This document shows positions 14,191 through 24,995 of a DNA stretch of 64,000 bases, one piece after another (within the stretch, counting starts at the first letter, position 1; each line of letters begins with the position of its first letter). The stretch comes from Phoenix dactylifera (lineage: Eukaryota > Streptophyta > Magnoliopsida > Arecales > Arecaceae), in contig NW_024067834.1 of the NCBI RefSeq assembly GCF_009389715.1, positions 372,001 through 436,000 of the forward strand, read 5' to 3'. The notes below the pieces were generated by a model. It was not told where the DNA came from and ran no database searches. It saw only the letters and a list, made by a program, of their open reading frames with translations. The position numbers and the translations under genes were made by a program.

Positions 14191-14758
14191 TGTCACGCCC
14201 CGAACCCATCACCCGGGTCTGGCACGTGACCGGCCGCATGAGCCCTAGAGCAGTGCCCTAAAGATCATGCAAGGCCTAAAAGGTACAATATTCACATATA
14301 TGCCAAAATCAAAGATTAATGTAATTCAATCGAATCCAACTAAAATGTACTGATTTATTACATAATTTTAAATGTCCATAAATAAAAGATAGATTAACTC
14401 CTATCTATCCAGCAATCAGACTCCATGCTGATCTTATTTCTCGTCCCACCCAATAGTCTCTACAAATCCAGTGCCTCTGAAAAAGAAAGTAAATGTAGTA
14501 TGAGCTTTTCCAGCCCAGTAAGAATCCCAACAGCCACACACAGTAAAAATCATAAAATAATCAATGCATCAAATATATGCCATTTCATCATCTCAAAAGG
14601 CTCAATAAATAACAAATATATATACAAACCATTTTGTATACATAAATCCATTTTCACATTTCGTGATTCATTCACGTAATACCATGATTCCCAAGTCTTC
14701 AGACTTTTTACTTCTGGCGTTGGACTAACCAAGTTCATGACCCAGTCCAAGACTGCAC

Positions 14759-14940
14759 AAATCCCACGCATAAGCTCGTGGCAGCTATCCCACGCGTAAG
14801 CCTGTGGAGGCTATCCTACGCATAAGCTCGTAGAGGCTATCCTAAGCGTAAGCCGGTGGAGGCTATCCTACGCATAAGCTCGTAGAGGCTATCCCACGCA
14901 TAAGCTCGTGGCAGCTATCCTACGCATAAGCTCGTAGAGG
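14759..14940. repeat. 26-bp tandem repeat inside the LTR, about seven units
   Basis: Units of the form CTATCCTACGCATAAGCTCG plus TAGAGG begin at 14785, 14811, 14837, 14863, 14889 and 14915. A first partial unit precedes them. They are contiguous with no spacers. Confidence 0.93.
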
Positions 14941-15481
14941 CTATCTCATGACAAGGTTAGTCCAACCCATTTTACATGTCTAGTTTTACATGTTTAATCA
15001 CATTTCAATCACGTCACATATTTTCATAATTTCTCAAAAAAATGTTATTCCTTCCCAATTTAATTATTTTAATACTTTCATAATAAACAAAATGCACACC
15101 TCATAGTATCATACAAGCTCAAAAACAAATAGCAACATACTGATAAAATATATCCAACGATAAATCCAATATATGCATAAATAAAAGTGCTCAGTTGTAG
15201 GGATTCTTACAGAAATTTGTGGACTGACACAAGCACAGATCCGAATCACAACCTACGCGCTGGGGTGCTGAGTCCCCTGATCAAAATCTCCTGGCACCGC
15301 CGACTCTTCCTCTACAACATCAATTATAAATCATAACTAAATTATTTAATATTTAAATATTCTAAACCATAATTCACATCTACTATGGGGTCCATCACCA
15401 GGTCCCCAAACATCTCAATCCCTCCAGATCTAGGGCAGTCGGGGTGGCCCGACTACCACTCCGTACCACCAGCCTACGTCG

Positions 15482-15907
15482 TCGCCAGCCGTGGCCGCAG
15501 CCACGCCGTGACGATGATCGGTCCCGTTGAAGAGACCAAAAGAATGGATGATTCCTCTCTCTTCATGGTTGGGAATACATCTCCCCTTCCCCATTTCTTG
15601 GCCCAAGGGCAGCAGCCACCACCTGCCCAATCCTCGGCCACCACCCTCCCGACCCTCGGCCACCACTGGCCGAACCATCGCCGGCCACCTCTGCTCGCCA
15701 GCCGTGGCCGCAGCCACGCCGTGACGATGATCGGTCCCGTTGAAAAGACCAAAAGAATGGATGATTCCTCTCTCTTCATGGTTGGGAATACATCTCCCCT
15801 TCCCCATTTCTTGGCCCAAGGGCAGCAGCCACCACCTGCCCAATCCTCGGCCACCACCCTCCCGACCCTCGGCCACCACTGGCCGAACCATCGCCGGCCA
15901 CCTCTGC
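15482..15907. repeat. 213-bp tandem duplication inside the LTR
   Basis: Copies at 15482-15694 and 15695-15907 are almost identical. The one difference I noticed is GAAGAG versus GAAAAG early in the unit. The similarity implies a recent event relative to the element's age. Confidence 0.95.
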
Positions 15908-17099
15908 TGCAGTCGCCGGCGATGGTAGTCGGCCAAAAGAAAGAGAGAAGAGGAGGTCCCTCTTCTTCATTTTTTTTCCTTCCCAACACCCGAAAGAGCC
16001 CCCCTCTTCTTCTTCTTTCCAACCGAAGATCCACCCTTTTTTTCTCCCATCATCAGCCGAAGGCCTTCCTCATGGTGGCTCGGCCTCCCCCCCCACCCGA
16101 CGGCAACCCAAGCAGCCCCCTCCGACCACCGTCGCCGCCGGCGGTGGTCAACCGACGCGAGGAAGAGGAGGAAGGGGCGGGATCACGAGGAAGAAGGCCT
16201 CGGATCCGCCATCCCCCATCTCCAACAGAACTCTAAAATCCCTCACAAATCTCCACACAAACCCAATCCACCCCATCTGCCATGAATCCCGGCCAACCGG
16301 CGGCCGGTGGCGACGAAATTCGAAGGAGAAAAGCCGAAACAGGGGTACCCTGTTTCGGATCCTTCTCTGACGGTCTCGTCGGCCAAAACCAACTCAACAC
16401 GGCCCAAACCCTAGCAAAGGCAGCACAAGAGGAATCACGCTTACCTCGGTCCGGCGGGATGCTCCGGCGAGCTTTCCGGCGAGTGATGGATGAAAGAATC
16501 CGTGAACAAATCACCGATCTATGGAGGGTCTTCTCCGAAGGAAAGGCTTTAGAGTTTACCCCCACGGCCGGCCGGATCTCGACGCTCCGTCTCCACTCCG
16601 GTGTTTGGTCCCCTCCAACGATCACCCTAGCGCCGTCGCCGCCCCCCTTTGCACCCTCCTTTCATCCATGATCGCGCCCAGGGCACGATCGTAAAAAGAG
16701 GGATGGGCCCGGTCTTTTTGGGCCGGCCCGTCTCTCTTTCTTTTTTTTTTGTTTTTTTTCTTTTTTTTTTAATGGGTATTACAGGTTCAAATCATTTGAA
16801 TGAGCCCAGCAGATCAGATCCGAGGGCTAATCATACCAGTGTGAACGATCAAGATCACCGGCGTCCAAGGCTTCCGTAAGAGATCTGGTCTTCGGTGCGA
16901 TCCATAGATACCATGCGTCCCCCTTTTTGTTTTCTAGAACAGTCGACGGCGATTGATTCTTGTTTTTTATGGGACCCGAGAATCACGTAAAGCTCATTTG
17001 AATACATCCAAAAAACCAAAAAGTTAAAAATATTTTTAAAATAATGGCACCGCGGCTTAATTACTCCACGATATTTCACTAAAATGCTCTACCATAAAA

Positions 17100-17600
17100 A
17101 ATGTAACGCAATCTGTAGCTTTATTGGTATTGCGACAATATGACTTAAAGATGGTATAGTCACATGTACACGACTAAATATTTTAGAGCAGAGACTACTT
17201 CTGAATCCATCAAATCATAGTAGCTGAGTCATCCTCGAGATGAATAAAATTTGTCTAGAAATAGAGTTTTGCATAGCTAACACGTGCCCAAACAACTTTT
17301 AGCTCGGCTTTATGGATAATAGTACTATAGATCCAACTCCCATCAGCAATGATAAAATGAGAATCAAGGCCTATAATCATAAACCCATCATCTTCTCTAT
17401 TTCCATCTTCACTCATACTGCCGTCAGAGTTTATTTGGTGGAAGCTTTGAGATGGAGGCTCCCAAGTGATGAAAGTCATCTTGGTTGCTACAAAAACTGA
17501 GGCTGAGGTGGAACTCCAGACATCTCAAGTTATGATAGATTCTCTAGTGAAAAATGAGTAGATGGCTTCTGTTGTCTTGATGAAGTTCCTCTCCCAGGTG
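17100..17600 (-). mobile_element. LINE 3' fragment (RNase H-like domain), decayed
   Basis: The minus-strand translation gives FITWEPPSQSF followed by INSDGSMSEDGNREDDGF, DSHFIIADGSWIYST and AELKVVWARVSYAKL. This matches the RNase H-like domain at the C-terminus of plant non-LTR retrotransposons (WEPPP, NFDGS, LIAAGG and AELRAAW blocks). Upstream in frame, with a stop, is DVWSSTSASVFVA; downstream a frame-shifted match to LEGDSATVIGWIQ follows. The acidic DGS motif survives but the frame is broken. Confidence 0.8.
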
Positions 17601-18218
17601 AGTCTTAATGGCTAACTGCTATTCACGGCAATCTTTTGTAGACGTTAATTTTGTTTTGGAAGGCGGATGGCCTACACTTTTGTTTCCTAAAAGACTCGAC
17701 GGCGATCCTTCGCTAGTTTTAATTTCGTATTCAAAGACATCAATTCGTAGATACCATGCGTCTACGCTTTTGTTTCCTACAATAGACGAAATCACAAAGC
17801 AACAAAACTAGGACGCCAGATTTGCAAGAAAGTTAGGGAATCTTGCAAGCTTGCTCAACGAAGTCAATGAACGGTTTGATTTTTGTCACCATGCGTTGGG
17901 CCGTGTACTATCCTCCAATTCTCGAGAGTGTCACCAAAAGAAAGAAAACGCTGGCGAGGACAACGCTATGCTACGACTGCTAGCTCCCTCGTACACTGTA
18001 CTGCAAGAGAATTTAGCGCACGGCAAAGGGTAACGCGGACGGGGGGAAGAAAATGGAGAATTTGTTTCCTAACTACATGCACCACCATACGTAACATCAA
18101 TCACAACCATTCATTTTTATAAACTCATTCATCAAACCCATATCTTAATACATTATTACCTAAAAGAGTAACTATAATTGATGTACACAGCCAGATAGTA
18201 CATACAAAAAATAATTTC

Positions 18219-18629
18219 CCACCAAGGTGGTAGCCCAGTTGGAACGGGGCGTTTGCTTCTAATCAAGTGGTTCCAGGTTCGAAACGCACGGGCGTCGATT
18301 AAATTTGGGGACCGTATGCCCCGCGCCTGGACACGGGGTCTAGAAGTGCTACTGGTCGGCTGGTAGCCTGGGTGGTGCCAGGTGTGACGTACTCACACGA
18401 GGTACTCGTGCCAGAGCCCAGTGGGGTAATGAGCCGAGGCCACGGGTGGGAAGGGTATGAGTAATATATGGCTGGGGCCTGGTGAGCTGGGCCTATACCA
18501 AACGGTCATTCTGCCCGCATCGAACATGCTCCTGGCGGGGCGGGGGCCCAGTGTGGGGCTGCTACGCGGGGGTGGACTTGTCCCTTCCTCCCCTCTTCCC
18601 TTTTTTTCAGCAAAAAAAAAAAAAAAAAA
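18219..18629 (+). mobile_element. tRNA-derived SINE, copy 1 (full-length-looking)
   Basis: It begins CCACCAAGGTGGTAGCCCAG, with an A box TAGCCCAGTTGG at 18231-18242 and a B box GGTTCGAAACGC at 18276-18287. It ends in a T-rich stretch and an 18-base poly-A (18612-18629). The body matches a copy in xylanase intron 2 (50736-51078, opposite strand) along its length, and a third copy next door. I see no clear target duplication here. The family is not named because I cannot search for it. Confidence 0.85.
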
Positions 18630-18715
18630 TTCAGAAAAGTGATCAGAACTACGATTAACCATGTTGCAGAATATTCTTTTTTATCCTCGATGGTTGCTGC
18701 TGCTGCTTCTTCTTC

Positions 18716-18952
18716 TTTCTTTCTTTTTTTTTTTTCTTTTTTTTTCCTGCTTAGATAAAGAGCAAAGGAGGAGAAAGGGACGAGCCCACCCCTACGTACA
18801 AGCCTTTATTGGGCCCCCATTCCGTCAGGAAAATGTCTGATGCGGACACGAATGACCGTGTGTTGGGCACCTCGTATCCTCCCCACCCATGGTCCGGCTC
18901 GTTAGCTCTCTGGGCTCCGGCATGGTTACCTTCCGTGTGAGTACGTAACCCT
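18716..18952 (-). mobile_element. SINE of the same family, copy 3 (5'-truncated, inverted)
   Basis: Read on the minus strand it has GTACTCACACGG, GAGCCCAGAG, ACGAGCCGGACC, ACGGTCATTC and GGGTGGGCTCGTCCC. These line up in order with the 3' two thirds of copy 1, and it ends in an A-rich tail (T-rich at 18716-18746 on plus). The tRNA-like head is missing. It lies about 90 bp from copy 1 in inverse orientation. Confidence 0.8.
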
Positions 18953-19469
18953 CTATGGTTGCTTTAGATAAGGCCTCTATAATGCAGAGTTGCCACCAAC
19001 AAATAAAAAATATCTTTTGCAAATCAAATTTTTGGTTATCAAGAAACTATTATCATTACATTTCTATTTAGCACTAATTTTTATTTTGAATTAAATATAA
19101 TTTTTGAATACTGAGATAAAATAATAAATAATAAAAGAACTCTGCATATTGATCAATAACAAATCAAATGAAATATTTATTTTCTTACATTCAAACTTGA
19201 ATTAAAAGATAATCTTATTTATATAAAAGAGAAAATATTTAATAATTCTCAATATTATTGTTATATTACAATTATCGGACAAATCACATTATTGGTCTTG
19301 GAATAGGTGGTACAAGATGTGCAGTACATTTTCTTAGATTATCATCGTGTTCAAACCGTACATATCATCACTAAAATGTATCCGAGAGTATCTTAGCTAG
19401 CGAGCTCTTGTGATCACCCTAGACCTAGACCCTTGTGCTGGAATTTTTTTTCCACCAAATAGCTTTGAA

Positions 19470-19850
19470 TTTTTTTTTTTTTTGGTAAAAACGACATTCA
19501 TATAGGATTTACATGAGTATAGCTTACCAAGTCAAAAGCAATAAAATAATATAAAGGAGAAGGAATCTCTATGACACTAGTCCAAAAAATCTCTCCAAAG
19601 TATTGAACTACGTAGGAGGTGATCTAGTCTGCAACTATGTTCGTCGACATGTGCACTGTTTAAAAAAAAGCCAAACCTCTAACCAGTCTATGAGTCTCAA
19701 AAATCATTAGGTGACCGTCCCCATGTCGATCTATTCTCGGTATCCAATCGATCACCTTTTTTTCCACCATTCTAACCTCCTCCACGGGCCATCACTGGAT
19801 AGCTGCATTTCTTATGAATATCAATTGAACTGCAGAGCCTGCAGAGATGT
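19470..19850 (-). mobile_element. LINE 3' end with poly-A tail
   Basis: On the minus strand a coding-like 3' end precedes a poly-A tail, seen as poly-T at about 19469-19484 on plus. Readable blocks are VIDWIPRIDRHGDGHL, HMSTNIVADWITSYVVQYFG, EIFWTSVIEIPSP and DLVSYTHVNPI. They match the LINE C-terminal blocks seen at 21.9-22.1 and 63.2 kb (DWVASF, GEFLW, THIRIV). Stops interrupt the frame. The 5' limit is uncertain. Confidence 0.72.
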
Positions 19851-20762
19851 CCATTGTGTCACGTAAGGTTTGTCTCCCACTTTTATTTGGAGTCCGGTAT
19901 TTGTTTACCTATCAATAGTACTGCAAGGGGAAGACGGCCACCAACTAGGAGACATTTTTCCCATTCTAAATCAGTATGTCAAACCCTGCCACCATTAGCC
20001 GGCTAGGTGAATCATACTGTGATATTGGGTTACGGCTGTGCGGTTGTAGCTAACGCCGAATCCCACCTACTTCTCGTTAGGTACATTCTCACGAGGGACC
20101 AAATTTGACAGTCAGCAATTCAGTAATATTATATCGATACTGATCTTCCCAAGAAAAATTTAAAAAACATGAAGTACGTACAAGAAAAGAAACTCTGGAA
20201 AATTCAACTCATAGACGCGAAGACTAATGCATTTAGCTGGGGACCTGGGGTGATATAGAGTAATAGGCTCACCCAATCAACAAGACCCAAACATTTAGTT
20301 GGGGTAGTAGTTAGGCAATGGATATGGGAGTTGGGAATCCGTTCGATTCGTGCTAGTAGTGGACAGTTTCGTTTATTTTCTCATTGACATGGGTACGACC
20401 ATTAAAATGGGTACATATTTTTCTCGATTCGGGTGGCACCTATCCTTGTACAAATTACACTTCGAATTATTTCATGAAGGGAAGAATTTGAACTCCTAAA
20501 ATCGGGAGAAGATTTGTTAGAAAAAAATCAAAAACTAGACTCAAAAATTTATAAAACGAGTCCTTATTTTAATAAATTTATTAATATTAATACATTAATA
20601 TATTAAAATCCCCTGGGACCTGCAACTATCCGAGGTTCAACCCCACTTTCACCACGTCCCCGGAAATTTTCCATGAAACCGTTTAACCAACAACCGGTCC
20701 ATTCGAATTCCAAAACCCACCATTAAAAAAATAAAAATAGTAAAAAATATATTATTATTTAG
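19851..20762. other. Intergenic, nothing recognised
   Basis: No coding similarity or RNA gene is seen. The 19850-20100 part may be further decayed LINE sequence continuing from the fragment to its left. Confidence 0.4.
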
Positions 20763-21149
20763 GATTTTTTTGCATAAATATTTTTCTAAAAATTTAAATT
20801 TTTATAAATATTCTCTTAAAATTTATATTTATTTCTATATCCTTATAAAACACTTTTTTTTACAAGTATCCTCAATATAACGGTTTTTCTAACACCGTTA
20901 ATAAAAACCATATTTATTTTTTATTAAAAATAAAATAAAATTTTAAAATTATTTTTTTCCTCCAATGAAATAGTCTAATGAATATTTTTGCATATCTATC
21001 TATTAAAAATATTTTATTTATTTTAATTTGATACCGTTAATATTTTAATAGTGTTAGATGATGTGGGTACATATGTAAAAATGAGAATTAAAAAAATAAA
21101 ATATATGTTTTAAGAGAACATATATGTAAATATTAATTTTGAAAGAACA
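20763..21149. mobile_element. Palindromic MITE, copy A (right end truncated)
   Basis: Its left end GATTTTTTTGCATAAATATT matches the terminal inverted repeats of the element at 62527-62974. The AATATAACGG, CACCGTTAAT and GTTAGATGATG internal blocks also match that copy in reverse orientation. The right inverted repeat (near 21110-21149) stops where LINE sequence begins at about 21150. It has no coding capacity. TIR structure suggests a Mutator-like non-autonomous element, but the superfamily is uncertain. Confidence 0.7.
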
Positions 21150-22115
21150 TTAATGTTTGGGTCAGCTAGGGTGAGGGCAGCTGATGTACAGGCGTTGTTG
21201 AGGGGTGAGCCGGTCAGGCGCTGTGAGGGCAGATGGATTTGGAGGATGCGAGCTCATCCGCGGATGGCACTTTTCATTTGGAAGGTGGTCTGGGACTGTC
21301 TGCCAACCAGAAGGATGCTGGCCAGGAGGGGGATAGAGGTGTCCCCGATGTGCATGAATTGCCCGGAGGCGGTGGAGACTATTAGCCATGTGCTTTTTGA
21401 GTGCCCGCAAGTAGCTCAGATCTGGAGGAGGGCATCCTTCCCAGGGCTTACCTTTGGTGTGGGAGATTTTCTACAGCAGGTGAGGAACGCCTTACGATCG
21501 CCGAGCACTGCTGGATGGGGTACTGCTGCTGTCTTCCTGGCATATTATATCTGGCTGGACAGGAACGCTAGAGTTTTTGAGGGGAGAAGGGCTTCTCTGA
21601 GGTCCGTTGTAGAGCGAGCTCTCTGTCAGGCAGTAGAGATCTTGGAGGCCACTGAGGTTGATTCATCTGGAATAGCTAGGGACATCTGGGACCCCCTCTT
21701 CGCTACCACAGTGTCCGGATTTGTCTTTATCGCTTGGGAGCCCCCACCCCCTGGCTATTTAAAAGTGAACTTCGATGGAAGCTTGCCCGGCGGTGGCAAT
21801 CAGGCGGGAGTAGCTTTTGTCATCAGAGATCATGGCGCTAGGCTGATTGCAGCAGGGGGTTGCCGCTCCTTCGAGGCCTCGGCCTTTAGGGGGTTGCACA
21901 TCACTCTGGAGAGTTTTTATGGACTCAGCATTCTTCTGTGGTTCGCGGCTGACTGGGTCGCCTCTTTCGCTGCACATCACTCTGGAGAGTTTTTGTGGAC
22001 TCAGAATTTTTCTGTTCCTTTTGTTTTACGTTGTTTGCTTGATGGTGATGTAGCTGGCAGTTCTCATGCTAGAATAGTGTGAGCTGCCGATTCACAATAT
22101 ATATATATATATATA
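21150..22115 (+). pseudogene. LINE 3' fragment: zf-RVT plus rearranged RNase H-like domain, (AT)n tail
   Basis: The open stretch at 21153-22082 encodes about 309 residues. RMRAHPRMALFIWKVVWDC and then CMNCPEAVETISHVLFECP form the zinc-binding zf-RVT domain (Cys-x2-Cys ... His ... Cys). IAWEPPPPGYLKVNFDGSLP and FVIRDHGARLIAAGG begin the RNase H-like domain. After that, the normal AELRAAW/LEGDSATV blocks are missing. A direct duplication instead joins straight to DWVASFAAHHSGEFLW and the C-terminal HARIV stop. The 5' end is truncated against the MITE, and (AT)n follows at 22097-22115. It is open but lacks the reverse transcriptase, so I call it a dead element fragment, not a host gene. Confidence 0.85.
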
Positions 22116-22510
22116 ATTTGATATTTAGAAAATTTGTAAAAAAATGATTTTATTATTTATTATTTTTGTTTGAATATTTAAAGAGTCATTTTTTTTTTTG
22201 TAAGCTTTAATGTGAATACACCGTGCCAAGTCAAAAGAAGGCAAGCGATAGAAGAAAGGGGGTAAAAGCGTCAATGTCGTCCATATTCATCGCTTTTTAT
22301 TGGAACTCGCTTTGCCCCGGCTCTTCTAGTCCCGAACACTCGTATGCCCCTCCCTGCTCCGAAAACAGAGCGGCGCACCAGGAGTACGAGCAAATATCTG
22401 GAAGAGGTTGCCGAAATTACCTCAAAGCATTTTAAATTGCGATCCTTGCGGGCCCCATTCTGCAGACTCCCAGATGGTACATTCCCCCGTCGCCTCCCGT
22501 AGGACTTCCT
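22116..22510 (+). promoter_or_regulatory. Upstream region of TLP-A
   Basis: About 400 bases between the LINE fragment and the TLP-A TATA box, AT-rich to 22200 and then mixed. No conserved motif could be assigned with confidence. LINE DNA therefore lies within 0.5 kb of the TLP-A start. Confidence 0.4.
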
Positions 22511-22517
22511 TATAAAT
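22511..22517 (+). promoter_or_regulatory. TATA box of TLP-A
   Basis: TATAAAT lies 79 bases upstream of the ATG at 22596. This places the probable transcription start near 22541 and gives a 5' UTR of about 55 bases. Confidence 0.65.
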
Positions 22518-22595
22518 CCCAAATGCTCGCTGGTTTTCCACTGCATTCTTTCTCAAGAAAAACTACTAACAGACTCATCCTCTCCATCCAATAAG

Positions 22596-24531
22596 ATGTC
22601 CAGATTCCTAATTTTTATGGTCCTTCATTCTTTTCTTCTCTTCTTTGTTTCAGGTAATAAGCATTCTTAGATCTACTCCCTGCTCTCCTCTGTTTTCCTT
22701 TGTTTTGAGGATTTATAGTTATAAATATGGGTTGTTCTTCGTGTTTCAGGGGGTTTAGCGGCGGCGTTCACGCTGACGAATAACTGTGAGTACACGGTGT
22801 GGCCGGGGTCGCTGTCGGGGGCGGGCACGGGGGAGCTGGAGACGACGGGGTTCGCGCTGGAGAAAGGAGAGTCACGGAGCCTGAATGCGCCGGCCAAGTG
22901 GTCCGGCCGTTTCTGGGGCCGCACCCTATGCTCCACCGACTCCGCAACCGGCAAGTTCACCTGCGGCACCGGCGACTGCGGATCTGGCACCATGGAGTGC
23001 TCCGGAGGCGGCGCCGCACCCCCGGCGACCCTGGCCGAGTTTACCCTCGACGGAAGCGGGGGAATGGACTTCTACGACGTCAGTCTCGTCGATGGCTACA
23101 ACGTGCCGATGCTGGTGGTGCCGCAAGGAGCCAGCTCCCCCGGGGGGAACTGCAGCGCGACGGGGTGTCTGGTGGACCTGAACGGTGTTTGTCCGTCGGA
23201 CCTGAAGGTGGTGCTCGCGGGTGTCGACGGGGGGAGCGAGAGCGTAGCGTGCAAAAGCGCGTGCGAGGCATTCGGGTCGCCGCAGTACTGCTGCAGCGGG
23301 GCCTACGGGAACCCGAACACATGCAAGCCGTCGTCATACTCTCAGTTCTTCAAGAATGCCTGCCCCCGCGCGTACAGCTACGCCTACGACGACGCCTCCT
23401 CTACCTTCACCTGCTACAACGCTAACTACCTCATCACCTTCTGCCCCAGCACCACCAGGTATGGTATTTTAACCTTCCTCGCGGCAGCAAAATTAAAGCT
23501 CTGCTTCTTCCTTTCTTACATTCGTTCGCTTAAAATCTTTAAATTAAATCGAGTTTGGTCCGGTGGTTCGCACTAGAAGGCCGCGCTGTGGCCTTATAGA
23601 TGTAGCCCAGTGTTTTGGATTCGGGCAGCTACGAATAGTGATTTCATCAGGATAATATGGGAATTTTTGAGCGAGACGCTGAGTTTGCTACCTTTGCGTC
23701 AATCCGTGGCAAAGAGAGTTGGAAACGAGCGCGGCAAGGAAGACTTCCTTTCCTTTCTGGCTGCGTGCAACGATGCGTGCACAGGTGCTGCACCTTGCCC
23801 TTCGTCTCAAACTTTCTGGCTGTTTCCGCAGATGTCCTGACCACTAGACGTGACATTTTGGCATCTCCTATTCCTGTACCTGACGAGCTTCGCTAAGCTG
23901 TCGCTCATTCGCTGGTCAAACCTTACGTGATGACATGGCAGGTTATGATTAGTTTATTTATTGGACAACGCCAAAAACGTCATGAGACATCAGCAACTCG
24001 ATGCTAAAATATCTAATCTGCCAACCGCCTTTCTAAGCCCCGGAGAATGGCGGCCTGAGGAAAAAGCTTATTAAATCAAGTCGGCAACCGTGTCCTTGAT
24101 GTCTGGTGCGAGCCTTACATCCAGATTTCCAAGAATCGCCGTCTTTCTCTTTCCATCATCTTTCTTCCAAGAGTCGCCGTCTTTCTCTTCCCATATTCCT
24201 TCTCCCTCCTCCCATACTTTGTCTGCACTCGCGGTAGTTGAATTGCCTCCTCGCGCACCAGTCCACAGAACCCATTCCCACTTCTCCGTGGCCTGCTCTA
24301 ATAGATTACTAAGATTTTTATGAAATCTTAACCTAACATTTTTTTTTTTTTTGATATCTTAACAGTCAGAAATCAGCGGCCGATAATCCGGAGGCCGCGG
24401 CAGGGCTGCCCTTGATCAACAGCACGATGGCCTTCCTGAGCGGCGACGCCTCGCCCTCCATGCCGCACGCGGCGCTTCTTCCCGTCACTCTCGCCGTCCT
24501 CGCTGCTATCGCGGCCCACCTAAAAGTCTAA
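22596..24531 (+). CDS. Thaumatin-like protein (PR-5 family) with C-terminal anchor signal, TLP-A
   Basis: This is a secreted thaumatin-fold protein; family members bind or act on beta-glucans and many are defence-induced. Exons are 22596-22653, 22750-23458 and 24366-24531 (933 nt, 310 residues), all GT-AG and in frame. Residues 1-24 are a signal peptide. The thaumatin domain runs from FTLTNNCEYTVWPG to about residue 250. It has the signature TCGTGDCGSGTMEC, the RFWGR, LAEFTL and DFYDVSLVDGYN cleft residues, and 16 cysteines as expected for eight disulfides. The C-terminal exon adds SQKSAADNPE and ends in a hydrophobic tail (ALLPVTLAVLAAIAA), suggesting a GPI anchor as in the larger plant TLPs. 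The exon 2 frame is very GC-rich. Intron 1 has an in-frame stop, unlike TLP-B. A possible AATAAA lies at 24868. Confidence 0.95.
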
Positions 24532-24995
24532 ACCGCCCACGCGCTATCCCATACGTAACTTGCGTGCGGAAGGGCGCGCGCGTTGCGGTTTCGCTCGCCC
24601 ACTCCGCGCCCGTCTTGCTGCATCGTACATGAGAGGGCCGACCGCCACAACCACCGCACTTCTCCGCCCTTCTTTTTTTTTGTTGTCGTTTTTGAGAAGA
24701 CGTGGCACCACCTTTTCTCTACTCGGCCGGGCTCCTTTGTCTCTCTTTGAGGGGAGATTCTACTGCTGGCGAGGGTGACGATAGTGCGACAATGACCGAA
24801 GTTTGAATACGGCTTTTTTTATTTTCTTTTCTCTCTTGCAGAAAGGCTCAGGCTTCCGCCTGTACGAAATAAATATACTGGATGATTTTTTATATTTTTT
24901 TATCTTTCTACATGCTTCGCAGTGGGTGGTCGCAATCGATTTTATAGTTAATTACATGGTGATTTTATGTACCGTATTTGCGCCACGCCTAGAGG

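Larger units (their letters stand above)
14191..16783 (-). mobile_element. Solo-LTR-like element (2,593 bp), probably Ty3/gypsy type, minus orientation
   Basis: Read on the minus strand the element starts TGTAATACCC and ends GGGGCGTGACA. These are canonical TG...CA LTR ends of a kind common in plant gypsy elements. No gag-pol region or second LTR is present, so it is best read as a solo LTR. The flanking 5-mers differ (AGGGT left, GGTTC right), so no clean target duplication supports a simple insertion. It contains two internal tandem repeats, listed separately. The long GC-rich open frames inside (for example 15385-16236) look like LTR sequence, not a gene. Confidence 0.75.

Noticed and set aside
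14759..14940. Regular direct repeats that superficially recall a CRISPR array
   Set aside because: Units are contiguous with no spacers, inside a plant LTR; a minisatellite explains them.
15385..16236. 283-codon plus-strand frame and overlapping minus-strand frames
   Set aside because: They lie inside the solo LTR, consist of the 213-bp duplication and GC-rich low complexity, and match no family.
22797..23576. Reading TLP-A as a single-exon gene, ending after 23458
   Set aside because: The frame runs past a good GT donor into intron 2; the conserved tail is on exon 3 at 24366-24531, and the true ATG is on exon 1 at 22596.
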